Assembly (NCBI RefSeq): GCF_900102895.1 | Contig: NZ_FNGD01000004.1 | Location: forward strand, 124,001 to 188,000 | DNA from: Arthrobacter sp. ov407 | Lineage (GTDB): Bacteria > Actinomycetota > Actinomycetes > Actinomycetales > Micrococcaceae | DNA: 64,000 nt | Direction: 5' to 3' | Part shown: piece after piece, positions 27,267 through 37,550 of the stretch | Position numbering within the stretch: the stretch's first letter is position 1 | Layout: the number at the start of each line of letters is the position of its first letter | Translations under genes and position numbers: made by a program | Notes under the pieces: model-generated | Database searches by the model: none | What the model was told of the DNA's origin: nothing | What the model saw: only the letters and a program-made list of their open reading frames with translations

Positions 27267-28463
27267 ATGACACTAGTACAACACGCCCCTGAAGAGACGC
27301 GCAGCCCCCGGCTCCTCCCACTTTGGAGCCTGCTCGCGCTAACCGCGAGCGGCTTCCTGACCATCATGCTGGAGACGATGCCTGCCGGCATCCTGCCCGA
27401 GATGAGCCAGGGGCTAGGGGTGAGCGAGTCCGCTGCCGGCCAGTTCGTGTCGGTGTATGCCATCGGTTCCATCGTGGGGGCGATCCCGATCATCAGCGCC
27501 ACAATGGGGTGGTCCCGGCGCCGTCTTCTCGTCGCTGCGCTCACGGGATACGTCGTGACGAGCCTGGTAGTGGCCGTATCGCCGAGCTTCGCGCTCACCC
27601 TGGGTGCCCGTTTCGTCGCCGGAATCTTCGCGGGTGTTCTGTGGGGCATCATCGCCGGGATCGCGGGTCGTCTCGTGAGCGCAGACCAGCGGGGCCGCGG
27701 CTTGACGATTGCACTTGCGGGCACCCCGATCGCACTGGCAATTGGTACACCGGCCGGCACGTTGCTGGCGGGCCTGATCGGGTGGCGGTTCACTTTTGTC
27801 GCGATGGCCGTGTTCGCAGCGGCGCTCATCGGCTGGGTGCTGGTGGTCCTGCCCGCCTTGCCCGGTCAGGAGAAAAGTGAACGGACCCCGGTCCGCCGCG
27901 TGTTCGCCCTTCCCGGCATGGTCTCTGTGCTTCTCACCGCGGTTCTCTACGTCACTGCGCATAACCTGCTCTACACGTACATCGCGCCCTTCCTGGCACC
28001 GGTGGGCATGAGCGGTGCTGTCAGCGCGGTCCTGATGGTTTTCGGTGTCGCATCACTGGTCAGCCTGGCGGTCACCGGTGCTTTGATCGACCGGCACCTG
28101 CGGACCCTCATGATCATCAGCAGCGGCTTGTTCGCCATTGCGATGCTCGCCCTGGGATTCCTCGCCACATCCCCTATCGCCGTCTACGCCAGCGCTGCCG
28201 CGTGGGGTCTGGCGTTCGGTGGCGCTGCGAGCCTGCTACAGACGGCCATGATGAGCGTCGCCGGCGACGCTGTTGACGCTGCCCAAGGCGTTATGGTCAC
28301 GGGCTGGAACATCGGCATCGCCGCGGGCGGCATCCTTGGAGGCACACTCCTCGGCTCGCTGGGTTCACCATCCCTGGGCTGGGCGACTCTGGCTCTACTC
28401 GTCATTGCCCTCATCCTTGTCAGCACTGGGCGCCGGTACGCGTTTCCGCCCTCTCGTGGCTGA
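27267..28463 (+). CDS. MFS efflux transporter (AraJ/DHA1 type)
   Basis: 398 residues with 12 predicted membrane segments. The segment LPEMSQGLGVSESAAGQFVSVYAIG, followed by the first cytoplasmic loop (GWSRRRLL), matches the AraJ-like drug/sugar efflux group of the major facilitator superfamily. The start at ATG 27267 has only a weak AAGG close to it. Its divergent MerR neighbour suggests inducible efflux of a toxic compound. Confidence 0.88.
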   Translation: MTLVQHAPEETRSPRLLPLWSLLALTASGFLTIMLETMPAGILPEMSQGLGVSESAAGQFVSVYAIGSIVGAIPIISATMGWSRRRLLVAALTGYVVTSLVVAVSPSFALTLGARFVAGIFAGVLWGIIAGIAGRLVSADQRGRGLTIALAGTPIALAIGTPAGTLLAGLIGWRFTFVAMAVFAAALIGWVLVVLPALPGQEKSERTPVRRVFALPGMVSVLLTAVLYVTAHNLLYTYIAPFLAPVGMSGAVSAVLMVFGVASLVSLAVTGALIDRHLRTLMIISSGLFAIAMLALGFLATSPIAVYASAAAWGLAFGGAASLLQTAMMSVAGDAVDAAQGVMVTGWNIGIAAGGILGGTLLGSLGSPSLGWATLALLVIALILVSTGRRYAFPPSRG

Positions 28464-28522
28464 CCCGGAAACATCGACCGTCTGGGGAAAGAAATGGAAG
28501 GGAAGCTCCGGGGCCCGGCTGT

Positions 28523-29107
28523 CTAGGCGTGGTGGGCCGGTGAGTCCGACGTGTTGAGCCGTGTTTCTCTGCGGACGGTGGCGGCCCAGGTGGCGAGCAG
28601 GTTGAGTGCGTCGTGGCCCGGGGTGCCTGGTTCGGCGCTGTAGGCGATCAGGGTCAGGCCTTCATCGCCCGGGAGTTGCATGGCTTGGAAGGTGAGTTCG
28701 AAGTCGCCGACGACGGGGTGGTGGAAGGGTTTCGTCCCGGTGTGGTGGAGGCGGACGTTCTGGGCGACCCACATGGTCCGGAAGTCCTCGCTCTTGGTGG
28801 CGAGCTCTCCGATGAGGTCTGAGAGGTCGCGGTTATGGGGGTCGCGGGCGGCTTCCTGCCGGAGGATCGCCACGGCATCCTGGGCCATTGACTCCCACTC
28901 GGGCAACTGATCCCGGGAACCGGTATCAAGGAAGACGAAACGTGCGAAATTCTGCGGCCGCTCCGGCTCGTCGCCGTCCGGGTGGTAGAGCGCACGGGCG
29001 AGGTCGTTCATGCCGAGGACATCGAGCCGCCCGTCTTGAACAAAGGCCGGAATGCCGGTCATGCCGTCGAGAAGATGCTGGATGCTCGGGTTAAGTTTCT
29101 GCGGCAC
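28523..29107 (-). pseudogene. MmyB-type ligand-binding regulator lacking its HTH (5'-truncated)
   Basis: From GTG 29107 the frame encodes the conserved C-terminal MmyB domain of Xre-type regulators (QKLNPSIQHLLDGMTGIPAFVQ, LGMNDLARALY, FHHPVVGDFEL, YSAEPGTPGHDAL). Upstream the frame stays open for some codons (RRRVPQ), but no Xre helix-turn-helix, normally about 80 residues, appears. The DNA-binding half has therefore been lost. The break coincides with a short repetitive stretch near 29170-29210 that might be an IS scar. Confidence 0.7.
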
Positions 29108-29231
29108 GCGCCGGCGTGTCGGGGCCGTTTGAGGTTTGGTTCGTGGTGGTTGAGGGGACTCCTCCGGGGCCCAATGGTGATGGACACCTAGGTGGTAATG
29201 GACCCACTCCCAGCCGGTGGCTCTGGGAGGC

Positions 29232-30635
29232 TCAAATCGTTGTTACGGCCGCCCGGTAGCGCTCGAGAACGTGCGGTGTGGGGCCCGCCTTTTTCAACCC
29301 TGTTGATCCGGTGTTCCACGTGGGGAATGCGCCGAGGAGCGCCCCGGCTGCCTGCCGCGCGGCGCCGTCCGCCACGTACTCTCCGGGTTCCGGCACGCGC
29401 ACCGGGAGTCCGAAGACCGCTGCGATGATTTGTTGCACAGCCGCGGAGCGTGCGCCGCCGCCCACCAGAATGACGCTTCGAGCAGAGACGCCAATATCGG
29501 TGAGGGCCTTGAGCCCGTCGGCGAGTGAGCAGGCCAGCCCCTCCACGGCGGCTCGGGCGAGGTTCGCGGGCGTGAAGTTTGCCAGCGTCATGCCGTGCAG
29601 TGATCCGCTCGCATCCGGAAGGTTGGGGGTGCGTTCGCCCTCGAAGTAGGGAACCAGGACCAGCCCGGAGGCTCCGGCGGGCGCCGATAGGGCCAGACTG
29701 GAGAGCTCTGAATGATTTATTCCGAGGAGACGTGCGGTCGCGTCGAGAACGCGGGAGGCGTTCAGTGTGCAGACCAGCGGCAGGAAGTGACCCGTCGCGT
29801 CGGCGAAGCCGCTGACGAGCCCGGACGGGTCGGCGACGGGCTGGTCGGCCGCAGCGAACACGGTGCCGGACGTGCCGATGGAAACGACGACGTCGCCCAG
29901 GCCGGCGTTCACGCCGAGGGCGGCGGCGGCATTGTCGCCGGCACCTGCGCCGATCAGGGCGCCAGAGGGTGTTCTGTGTTTCGCGTCCAGCGGTCCCAGG
30001 ACCGCAGGCAGCACCGGGATGTGTCCCAGTGTCCTTTCGAGAACGTCGGGCAGGTATTCGCCGGTTGCGGGTGACCAGTATCCGGTGCCGGAGGCGTCGG
30101 AACGGTCGGTACAGAGGGCTTCGATCCCCGGCGCGCCGCTGCCCGGACCGTATCCGGCCAGCCGCCAGCTGAGCCAGTCGTGGGGAAGGCAGACCGCGGC
30201 CGTTCGGCTGGCATTGTCCGGTTCATTTTCGGCCAGCCAGCGCAGCTTGGTCGCTGTGAGCGAGGCGACCGGGACGGTGCCCGTCGTGTCCGCCCAATGG
30301 CGTTCACCGTCTGGACCGGCGTCGCGGATCATGGCCTGCGCCGTGGCGGCGGACCGGGTGTCGTTCCACAGCAGCGCTGGCCGGACCACTCCCCCGGCCG
30401 CATCCAGGCAGACCATGCCGTGTTGTTGCGCTCCGACGGAAATCGCTGCCACGTCATCGATCCCGCCCGCCCGTTCGATAGCTTCCTGGAGGGCGGACCA
30501 CCATGCCTCCGGATCCACCTCGGTTCCTTCCTGGTGGGGTGCCGACCCACGGCGGAGCAGGGCGCCGGTTTCGGCGTCGCGGATGACGATCTTGCAGGAC
30601 TGGGTGGAGCTGTCCACGCCGGCTACCAGGGGCAT
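29232..30635 (-). CDS. xylB: Xylulokinase
   Basis: 467 residues of the FGGY kinase family, ATP-dependent phosphorylation of D-xylulose. The N-terminal substrate domain ([28 protein letters not shown]) and the catalytic Asp in [13 protein letters not shown] are present, followed by the ATPase domain ([15 protein letters not shown]). It is the last gene of the polyol operon and would handle xylulose formed from D-arabitol or xylitol by the dehydrogenases encoded upstream. Confidence 0.92.
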   Translation of the reverse strand: MPLVAGVDSSTQSCKIVIRDAETGALLRRGSAPHQEGTEVDPEAWWSALQEAIERAGGIDDVAAISVGAQQHGMVCLDAAGGVVRPALLWNDTRSAATAQAMIRDAGPDGERHWADTTGTVPVASLTATKLRWLAENEPDNASRTAAVCLPHDWLSWRLAGYGPGSGAPGIEALCTDRSDASGTGYWSPATGEYLPDVLERTLGHIPVLPAVLGPLDAKHRTPSGALIGAGAGDNAAAALGVNAGLGDVVVSIGTSGTVFAAADQPVADPSGLVSGFADATGHFLPLVCTLNASRVLDATARLLGINHSELSSLALSAPAGASGLVLVPYFEGERTPNLPDASGSLHGMTLANFTPANLARAAVEGLACSLADGLKALTDIGVSARSVILVGGGARSAAVQQIIAAVFGLPVRVPEPGEYVADGAARQAAGALLGAFPTWNTGSTGLKKAGPTPHVLERYRAAVTTI

Positions 30636-30670
30636 CGTTGCCTTCTTTCAGGTCAAGGGGTTCGCGCTGC

Positions 30671-32152
30671 CTATGAACCGGATTTCAGGGATTCCAGGGC
30701 GGCCCGGGCTCCGCGGCTATGAAGGTCGTTCAGTATCTGGGTGTAGGCCGTAACGAAGGATTGATTGTCTATCAGGTCACCGAAGATCTCCCGGTTGGCG
30801 ATAAACGCGAGCGGTTCCCCGCGCTGCCGGGCCGCGGCGGCCATCAGGGGCTCTTTCAGCCGGTCAACCACCTCGATGGGGTTCCCCTGTTCGTCAACGC
30901 CCTCGTCATAGCGGGCCCAGCTCGCCACGATGGCCGCGGAGCGGTGGATCTCCCCGCCCTGTTTCAGGTTGATGCGGATGACCGGCAGCAGCCACTTGGG
31001 GATCCGGTCGGAGCTTTCGGCGCACAGCCGGGCCAGGGTGTCCCGGATGTGTTCGTTGGAGAACCGTTCGATAAGGGTGTGCTTGTATTCGTGAAGGTCG
31101 ATGCCGGGGACAGGCTGGAGGGTGGGTGTGGCTTCCTTGTCCATGTAGTCGAGCAGGAACTGGGTGAAGAGGGGGTCCTGGCAGACTTCGTTGGCGTATC
31201 GGTAGCCGGCGAGATAGCCGAAGTAGCACATGCCCTGGTGGCTGGCGTTCAGCAAACGCAGCTTCATCAGTTCGTAGGGTTCGACGTCGTCCACGAGCTG
31301 GACTCCGGCGTCTTCGAAGGGAGGGCGCCCGAGACTGAAATGGTCTTCAAGGACCCACTGCTCAAACGGTTCACACACCACCGGCCACGCGTCCTCGACC
31401 CCGAATTCCGCGGCGACGGCCTCACGGTCCGCGTCCGTGGTGACCGGGGTGATCCGGTCCACCATGCTGTTGGGGAACGGAACATGGTCCGCGACCCAGG
31501 CGCCCAGCTCCGTGTCCTTGAGCGTTGCGAAGGCGGTGAACATTTTGCGGGCGACGTCTCCGTTGCCTTGGATGTTGTCGCACGACATCACCGTGAACGG
31601 CTGCTGCCCGCGTTCCCGCCGCCGGGAGAGCGCTTCGGTGACGAGTCCGAAGGTGGTCCGCGGAGCCGCTCCCGGCTGCAGGTCGTGGAGCACGTCGGGA
31701 TTCTCGGCGTTGAAGTCGCCTGTGACGTGGTGGAAGTTGTAGCCGCCCTCGGTGACGGTGAGCGAGACGATCCGAATGGCCTCGGATGCCATTTTCTCGA
31801 TGACGGCCTCCGGATCGTCGGGTGCGAAAAGATACTCGATGATCGAGCCGATGACCCGTCCCTCGCGGGTTCCGTCGGGGTTTTTCACGACCAGGGTGTA
31901 GAGGCAGTCCTGGCGGTCCATCACCTCCTTCATGCGGGCGTCCCCGGGGAGGACCCCGACGCCGCAAATAGCCCAGTCGTGGGCTTGGCCGGTGTCCATC
32001 AGCCGGTCCAGGTACATGGCCTGGTGGGCGCGGTGGAAGCCGCCGACGCCGAAGTGGACGATGCCGGCGGTCAGCGCCGAGCGGTCGTAGCCCGGTGCGG
32101 CCAGGGATGCGGGAGTGGTGGCAACGCTGGTGTTGTTGAGGGTTTGCCTCAT
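30671..32152 (-). CDS. Mannitol 2-dehydrogenase-family polyol dehydrogenase
   Basis: 493 residues of the long-chain polyol dehydrogenase family, NAD-dependent oxidation of mannitol, arabitol or sorbitol to ketoses. The N-terminal Rossmann region holds GVGGFHRAHQAMYLD. The active-site block KLRLLNASHQG carries the Lys, Asn and His of the family. It lies 1 bp from the PfkB kinase gene, so fructose from mannitol could be phosphorylated directly; D-arabitol to xylulose followed by xylulokinase is the parallel route. Confidence 0.92.
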   Translation of the reverse strand: MRQTLNNTSVATTPASLAAPGYDRSALTAGIVHFGVGGFHRAHQAMYLDRLMDTGQAHDWAICGVGVLPGDARMKEVMDRQDCLYTLVVKNPDGTREGRVIGSIIEYLFAPDDPEAVIEKMASEAIRIVSLTVTEGGYNFHHVTGDFNAENPDVLHDLQPGAAPRTTFGLVTEALSRRRERGQQPFTVMSCDNIQGNGDVARKMFTAFATLKDTELGAWVADHVPFPNSMVDRITPVTTDADREAVAAEFGVEDAWPVVCEPFEQWVLEDHFSLGRPPFEDAGVQLVDDVEPYELMKLRLLNASHQGMCYFGYLAGYRYANEVCQDPLFTQFLLDYMDKEATPTLQPVPGIDLHEYKHTLIERFSNEHIRDTLARLCAESSDRIPKWLLPVIRINLKQGGEIHRSAAIVASWARYDEGVDEQGNPIEVVDRLKEPLMAAAARQRGEPLAFIANREIFGDLIDNQSFVTAYTQILNDLHSRGARAALESLKSGS

Positions 32153-32153
32153 G

Positions 32154-33152
32154 TCATCGCTCCTGGGCCGGTGAGGGAACGGGCAGCGGACCGAGTTCCG
32201 CTGCCCGTGGTGGATTTGCGCCCTTCCGGGAACAGGTGATCGCTGCTGCGCGGTTGGCGTAGGCGCCGAGGGCGTGCAGCTGATCCAGGGTCAGGGCCTT
32301 CAGCCGGTGTCTTCCGTCCGCCCCCAGCGCCTCAAGCTGGGCAAGTCCGGAGAGAAGCCCGGCCATGAAGGCGTCCCCGGCGCCCACAGTGTCTGCCACG
32401 AGGATGGGTTCGGCCGCCATCTCCACGCGCCCCGCGGCGGACAGGATGACCGGGCCAGAGGCGCCGCGTGTCAGGGCCACGACCTCCGGCCCCAGTTCCA
32501 GCCAGGCCTGCAGGGTTTCCTCCGGTGTCCGGTCCGGGTAGAGCCAGCTCAGGTCTTCGTCGCTGGCTTTGACGATGTCGCTGGCCGCCACGAACACTTC
32601 CGCCTGCTGCCGCGCTGCGGCGGCATCGGGGCTGATTGCGGGCCGGCAGTTGGGGTCGTAGCTGATGGTGGCGTGCTCACGGGCCGCCTCCACGAGGGCA
32701 AGAGTGGCCAGGTTCCCGGGCGGGAGCACGGTCGCGATGGATCCGGTGTGGACATGGGTGGAAACGTCGACGGCGGCCAAGGCAGGCAAGGATGCGCCGT
32801 TGATTTCCCAGGTGATGGAGAAGGTGTATTCGGCGACGCCGCCGGGACCAAGTGTGGCGAAGGCAGTCGACGTCGGGGTGGCTCCGCCGTTGACGACGTG
32901 GACGGCGTTCGACTGAAGATGTTCTTCGATCACGAGTCCGTACCGGTCGGCGGCGTAGTGGGTCACCAGGTTGGTCTGAAGGCCAAGACGGGCAGCTCCC
33001 ACGGCCACGTTGAGGGGGCTTCCGCCCGGGTGGGCCTGGCTAGCCGGGTGGTGAGGGTCGGTGATGATGTCGACGAGGGACTCGCCGACCACTGTCAGGA
33101 CGGTGCCCGCGGCTGCGGGGCGGGGTTCGGACGCGGGGTAGTTTGCTGACAT
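32154..33152 (-). CDS. PfkB-family carbohydrate kinase (fructokinase-like)
   Basis: 332 residues. Both pfkB signatures are present: GGSPLNVAVGAARLG near the N-terminus and DTVGAGDAFMAGLL with the catalytic Asp near the C-terminus. The best match is fructokinase, which phosphorylates fructose made by the neighbouring polyol dehydrogenase. Other sugars of the family (ribose, ketodeoxygluconate) are less likely in this context. Confidence 0.88.
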   Translation of the reverse strand: MSANYPASEPRPAAAGTVLTVVGESLVDIITDPHHPASQAHPGGSPLNVAVGAARLGLQTNLVTHYAADRYGLVIEEHLQSNAVHVVNGGATPTSTAFATLGPGGVAEYTFSITWEINGASLPALAAVDVSTHVHTGSIATVLPPGNLATLALVEAAREHATISYDPNCRPAISPDAAAARQQAEVFVAASDIVKASDEDLSWLYPDRTPEETLQAWLELGPEVVALTRGASGPVILSAAGRVEMAAEPILVADTVGAGDAFMAGLLSGLAQLEALGADGRHRLKALTLDQLHALGAYANRAAAITCSRKGANPPRAAELGPLPVPSPAQER

Positions 33153-33191
33153 GGCTGCTTCCTTGCAGTAGTCGGTGATCGGTGGCGTGGG

Positions 33192-34253
33192 TCAGCGGCC
33201 CGGGTAGACGACAGCTTTGAGCTGTCCGGCCTGCTTGCCCGCTTTGAGTGCTTCTTCGGAGTCTGCCAGCGCGAACCTACCGGTGACGAGTATGTCCAGG
33301 TCCACCTTGCCGTCGGCGATGAGCTGGATGGCGAGCGGCCAGGTGTTGGTGTAGCGGAAGACGCCGGAGAGCCAGATTTCGCGGTTCTGGATGTAGGAGA
33401 CGGGGAGTTCGACGTCCTCGGCCCCGAGCCCCACCAGGATGACCCGGCCGGCAGGTCCCACGGCTTTGATTCCGGAGCGGACGGCCTGCGGGGCGCCGGA
33501 GGCGTCGATGAACGCATCGACGTCGAGCCCTTCGACACTGTCCGTGCGGGCGTTCAGGGCGTGGGTGGCGCCGTGTTCGAGCGCGAACGCCAACCGGTCT
33601 TCGGCGATGTCGCTGATGTAGATTTCGGTCGCGCCGTAGGCGCGGGCGGCCTGGGCGGCGATGATGCCGATCGGGCCGGCTCCGGCGATCAGGACCCGGC
33701 TGCCGGGCTTGATCTGGGCGCGTTCGCAGGCCCAGAGGCCAACGGAGAGCGGTTCGATGAGGGCTGCCGCCTCGTCGCTGACGCTGTCCGGGATGTCGTA
33801 CGCGAAGTCGCTCTGGATGGTGACGTATTCGGCGAAGGCCCCGTCGATCGGCGGGGTGGCGTAGAACTCGATGTCGGGGCAGAGGTTGTACCGGCCGGCC
33901 TTGCACTGCTTGCATTTGCGGCAGGGCCGCTGGGGTTCGACGGCGACCCGCTGGCCGATGCGGGCGGGGTCCACGGCGCTTCCGACGGCGGCGATCCGGC
34001 CGGAGAGCTCGTGGCCCAGGATCAGTGGGTGGTCCACCACGTAGTCGCCGATCCTGCCGTGTTCGTAGTAGTGGACATCGCTGCCGCAGACGCCGACGGC
34101 GGCAACCTGCACCAGGACCTGGTCCGGGTCCAACTGCGGGACCGGCAGGGTTTCCATGGCCATGTCGCCCTGGCGTTTGAGGACGGCGGCGCGCATAGTG
34201 GCCGGTACTTCGGGTTGTCCGGAGGTGCGGGACTGTGCGGTTGATGTTGTCAT
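33192..34253 (-). CDS. Zinc-dependent sorbitol/xylitol-type dehydrogenase (MDR)
   Basis: 353 residues. The catalytic zinc ligands fall in GVCGSD and GHELSG, and the structural zinc cysteines in CRKCKQCKAGRYNLC are complete. The Rossmann fold is GAGPIGIIAAQAARAYGA. Sequence style is that of sorbitol/L-iditol/xylitol dehydrogenases. The substrate is inferred from the polyol operon. It begins 41 bp downstream of the second permease gene. Confidence 0.9.
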   Translation of the reverse strand: MTTSTAQSRTSGQPEVPATMRAAVLKRQGDMAMETLPVPQLDPDQVLVQVAAVGVCGSDVHYYEHGRIGDYVVDHPLILGHELSGRIAAVGSAVDPARIGQRVAVEPQRPCRKCKQCKAGRYNLCPDIEFYATPPIDGAFAEYVTIQSDFAYDIPDSVSDEAAALIEPLSVGLWACERAQIKPGSRVLIAGAGPIGIIAAQAARAYGATEIYISDIAEDRLAFALEHGATHALNARTDSVEGLDVDAFIDASGAPQAVRSGIKAVGPAGRVILVGLGAEDVELPVSYIQNREIWLSGVFRYTNTWPLAIQLIADGKVDLDILVTGRFALADSEEALKAGKQAGQLKAVVYPGR

Positions 34254-34294
34254 CGAAGGATTCCTTTTTTCCTAAACAGATCGAAGGGGGCCGG

Positions 34295-35212
34295 CTACTT
34301 TACGGCACCCAGGGAGAGGCCCTGGACGAGTTTGTCCTGGGCGGCGAAGCCGGCGAACAGTACCGGCAGGGAGACCACGACGGCGGCTGCGCAGACTTTG
34401 GCGATGAACAATCCCTGGCTGGAGACGAGGCCGGTGAGGAAGACCGGGGCGGTGCCGGCGACCACGCCGGTGAGCACCCGGGCCAGGAGGAGCTCGTTCC
34501 AGCTGAAGATGAAGCAGATCAGGGCGGTGGCGGCGATGCCCGGCATCGCGACGGGGGCGACGACTTTGCGGAGCGTCAGCAGCAGGCCTGCGCCGTCGAT
34601 CTGGGAGGCCTCGAGCATTTCGACCGGCACTTCGTCGAGGAAGGAGCGCATCATCCATACGGCAATGGGCAGGTTCATCGAGGTGTACATCAGACCCAGG
34701 AACCAGATGTTATCCAGGGCCCCGGCGGTTTTGGCGAAGAGGTAGAGCGGCAGGACGGCCGCGACCACGGGCATCATCTTGGTGGAGAGGAAGAAGAACA
34801 GGACATCGGTCCACTTTTTCACGGGCCGGATGGACAGGGCGTAGGCCGCCGGGATGGCCAGCAGCAGAACCAGCACGGTGGAGAAGATCGAGGCGGTGGC
34901 GGAGTTGATCAGCGACGGCCACGGGCTGACACCGGACGTTGCCCCGAAGAACTCCTTGTAGGCGTCGAGGTTAAGGTCTGCGGCGATGGAGGGCGGGTTG
35001 GTTGCGGCATCCACTTCCGAGTGGAACGAAGTCAGGATCATCCACAGGACCGGTACCGCGAAGAGCAGGGCCAGCAGCCAGGCAGCGATCCCGGCGGCCG
35101 TGTTGTTGCGCGTGGGGTCCATGCGCGACTTGCCGCGGCGCCGTGAACCGTTGGTGCGGGCGTGCGGGGCGGGGACTGAAGACCTGGGTTCGGCCGGGGT
35201 GAGCGTGCTCAT
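34295..35212 (-). CDS. ABC polyol permease, MalG-type
   Basis: 305 residues from ATG 35212, overlapping the previous stop by 4 bases (ATGA). An open frame extends upstream inside the other permease, but that is shadow translation. Six membrane segments, the EAA loop (EMLEASQIDGAGLLLTLRKVVAP) and the C-terminal LVQGLSLGAVK are typical. It forms the channel with the MalF-type partner encoded upstream. Confidence 0.9.
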   Translation of the reverse strand: MSTLTPAEPRSSVPAPHARTNGSRRRGKSRMDPTRNNTAAGIAAWLLALLFAVPVLWMILTSFHSEVDAATNPPSIAADLNLDAYKEFFGATSGVSPWPSLINSATASIFSTVLVLLLAIPAAYALSIRPVKKWTDVLFFFLSTKMMPVVAAVLPLYLFAKTAGALDNIWFLGLMYTSMNLPIAVWMMRSFLDEVPVEMLEASQIDGAGLLLTLRKVVAPVAMPGIAATALICFIFSWNELLLARVLTGVVAGTAPVFLTGLVSSQGLFIAKVCAAAVVVSLPVLFAGFAAQDKLVQGLSLGAVK

Positions 35213-36177
35213 CGTGCTGCCTCCTTCTTGAAGAGCGAGAAAACGGTGCGGAGTGCGAAGGTCGCCACGATGATGGTGCCGATGACCACCACGACGCCGG
35301 CGGCGGAGGCCAGGCCGTATTCGTTGGCATAGTAGAACGTCTCGTAGATGGCGTAGGGCAGGTTGGCCGTGCCCAGGCCGCCGGAGGTGATGACGAAGGT
35401 AGCGTCGAAATTCTGCACGATGTAGATGGCGCCGAGCAGTCCGCCCAGTTCCAGGTACTGGCGCAGATGGGGCAGCGTGAGGTGCCGGAAAATAGCCCAG
35501 GGCGTGGCGCCGTCCATCTGGGCGGCTTCCACCGTGTCCATCGGACGGGACTGCAGACCGGCGAGCAGGATGAGCATCATGAACGGGGTCCACTGCCAGA
35601 TAAGCGAGACAATGATGGCCATCAGGGGCGCCGAGGACAGCAGGTCCGGCTGGGGCGGGGTGTCGGAGCCGAAGAGCGCCCAGACCCAGGTGAGGGTGCC
35701 GTTGATCAGGCCGTAGACCGGGTTGAGAATGGCATGCTTCCAGATGAGCGCGGCAGCTACCGGAACGATGAGGAACGGTGCGATCAGCATGGTTCGGGCC
35801 AGTCCGCGGCCGATGAACTTCTTGTCCAGCAGCAGGGCCAGGCCAAGGCCGAGGACCAGGCTGACCAGGACGACGGAGACCGTCTCGACGATGGTGGTGA
35901 CGATCGCCTGCAAGAAGTAGGGGTCGGTGAGGATCTGGACGTAGTTATCGAACCCGGCGAATCCGGTCTTGTCCGGGCTCAGGCTGTTCCAGTTCATGAA
36001 CGAAATGATCAGGGTCACCACGAACGGGAGCTGGGTGACGATGATGAGGAAGATCAGTGCCGGCAGCAGCGGTGCACGCCGTGCCCAGGCCACGGCGCGT
36101 TCGCGCGCCCTGGCGTTCTTGGAAGGTTTGGCTGTGCTGCTCCCGTGCCGGGAGACGCGCGCCGTTGCGGTAGTCAT
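35209..36177 (-). CDS. ABC polyol permease, MalF-type
   Basis: 322 residues with six membrane segments beginning at LLPALIFLIIVTQLPFVVTLI. The EAA loop (DTVEAAQMDGATPWAIFRHLTLP) is intact. It follows the binding-protein gene by 26 bp. As in the glucan locus, the ATP-binding subunit is not encoded here. Confidence 0.9.
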   Translation of the reverse strand: MTTATARVSRHGSSTAKPSKNARARERAVAWARRAPLLPALIFLIIVTQLPFVVTLIISFMNWNSLSPDKTGFAGFDNYVQILTDPYFLQAIVTTIVETVSVVLVSLVLGLGLALLLDKKFIGRGLARTMLIAPFLIVPVAAALIWKHAILNPVYGLINGTLTWVWALFGSDTPPQPDLLSSAPLMAIIVSLIWQWTPFMMLILLAGLQSRPMDTVEAAQMDGATPWAIFRHLTLPHLRQYLELGGLLGAIYIVQNFDATFVITSGGLGTANLPYAIYETFYYANEYGLASAAGVVVVIGTIIVATFALRTVFSLFKKEAAR

Positions 36178-36203
36178 GATGTTCTCCTGCGGTTGGGTGG
36201 TGA

Positions 36204-37550
36204 TTACTTGTACTTGTCGCCGACTTTTTTGGCGGCTTCCTGGCCCTTGGCTACGGCGTCGGCCACGGAGCCCTGGCCGGCGATGGCTGAGCTCACACCC
36301 TGGGAAACCCTGGTGCCGAGGGCCGCGAATTCGGGAATACCGACAAACTGGATGCCGACAGCGGGCCGGGGCTGGACTCCGGGGTTTTTTGGATCGGCGT
36401 TCTCAATGGCAAAGCGTTCGGCCTTGAAGAATGGCGCGGCCTTCTGGAAGTCGGCGTTCTCGTAGGTGGAAATCCGCTTGCCGGACGGGACTTTGGACCA
36501 GCCGAGCTTGGATGCAACCAGTTCCTCATACTTCTTCGAGCTCGCCCAGGCGATGAACTTATCGGCAGCGTCCTGCTTTTTGGAGGCCGCCTGCACAGCC
36601 CAGGACCAGGTCCACAGCCAGCCCGAGGACGTGGTCTCCTTCACCGGGGCCTGGGCGTAGCCGATCTTGCCCTTCACCGGGGAGTCCTCGGCTTCCAGGG
36701 CGCCGGCGGCGGAAGTGGCGTCGTACCACATGGCGACCTTGCCCTGGCTCATGTTGGTCAGGCACTCGGTGAACCCGGCTTGGGCGGCCCCCGCTTCACC
36801 GTGGTCGCGCACCAGCTTGGTGTAGAAATCAACAGCGGCGGTGAATTCCGGAGCGTTGACCTTCGCGTTCCAGTCCTTGTCGAACCAGGTCCCGCCAAAA
36901 GTGTTCACCACGGTCGTCAGGGGGGCGAAGACCTGCCCCCAACCGGGTTGGCCGCGCAGGCAAATGCCCTTCATTCCGGGAGCTGCACCGTCAACCTTGG
37001 CAGCAAGATCGGCGACCTGGTCCCAGGTGGGCTTCTCCGGCATGGTCAGGCCCTTGGCGTCGAAGATGTCTTTCCGGTACATCAGGAAGGAGGATTCCCC
37101 GTAGAACGGTTCGCCGTAAAGCTTGCCGTCCTTGCCCGTCAGCGAGGCGGTGTAGGCCGGCAGGATGTCCGCCTGGTTGAACTCGGCATCCTTGGCCACC
37201 GCATCCAGCGGCGCCAGCCAGCCGTTGGCGGAATAGAACGGGATCTCGTAATTGGACAGTGACGCAACGTCGTACTGTCCGGCCTGGCTGGAGAACTCCT
37301 GGCTGATCTTGGCGCGGACATCGTTTTCCGGCAGGACCGTGTAGTTGACCCTGATGCCGGTTTCCTTGGTGAAGTTGTCCGCGGTAAGCCGCTGCAGGTC
37401 CTCCATCTGGGGGTTGTTGACCATCAGGACATTGATACTGTTCGGGTCGCCCGCGGAATTGCCGCCGCCGGCGCCTGCGCAGGCCGTGGCGCCGAGCGCC
37501 ACGCACAGGGCGCCTGCGGCCAGTGCGGCGACGCGTATTTTTGCGCGCAT
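36204..37550 (-). CDS. ABC polyol-binding lipoprotein
   Basis: 448 residues from ATG 37550, preceded by GGAG; 55 codons upstream in frame are not signal-like and are left out. The signal MRAKIRVAALAAGALCVALG ends in the lipobox T-A-C at Cys25. The mature part is a family 1 solute-binding protein of the mannitol/sorbitol type (DVASLSNYEIPFYSANGWLAPLD, GESSFLMYRKDIFDAKG). It is the first gene of the polyol operon and diverges from the AraC-family gene. Confidence 0.92.
   Translation of the reverse strand: MRAKIRVAALAAGALCVALGATACAGAGGGNSAGDPNSINVLMVNNPQMEDLQRLTADNFTKETGIRVNYTVLPENDVRAKISQEFSSQAGQYDVASLSNYEIPFYSANGWLAPLDAVAKDAEFNQADILPAYTASLTGKDGKLYGEPFYGESSFLMYRKDIFDAKGLTMPEKPTWDQVADLAAKVDGAAPGMKGICLRGQPGWGQVFAPLTTVVNTFGGTWFDKDWNAKVNAPEFTAAVDFYTKLVRDHGEAGAAQAGFTECLTNMSQGKVAMWYDATSAAGALEAEDSPVKGKIGYAQAPVKETTSSGWLWTWSWAVQAASKKQDAADKFIAWASSKKYEELVASKLGWSKVPSGKRISTYENADFQKAAPFFKAERFAIENADPKNPGVQPRPAVGIQFVGIPEFAALGTRVSQGVSSAIAGQGSVADAVAKGQEAAKKVGDKYK

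Noticed and set aside
30719..32239. Plus-strand ORF opposite the mannitol dehydrogenase gene
   Set aside because: Shadow frame; the real gene on the minus strand has clear family motifs.
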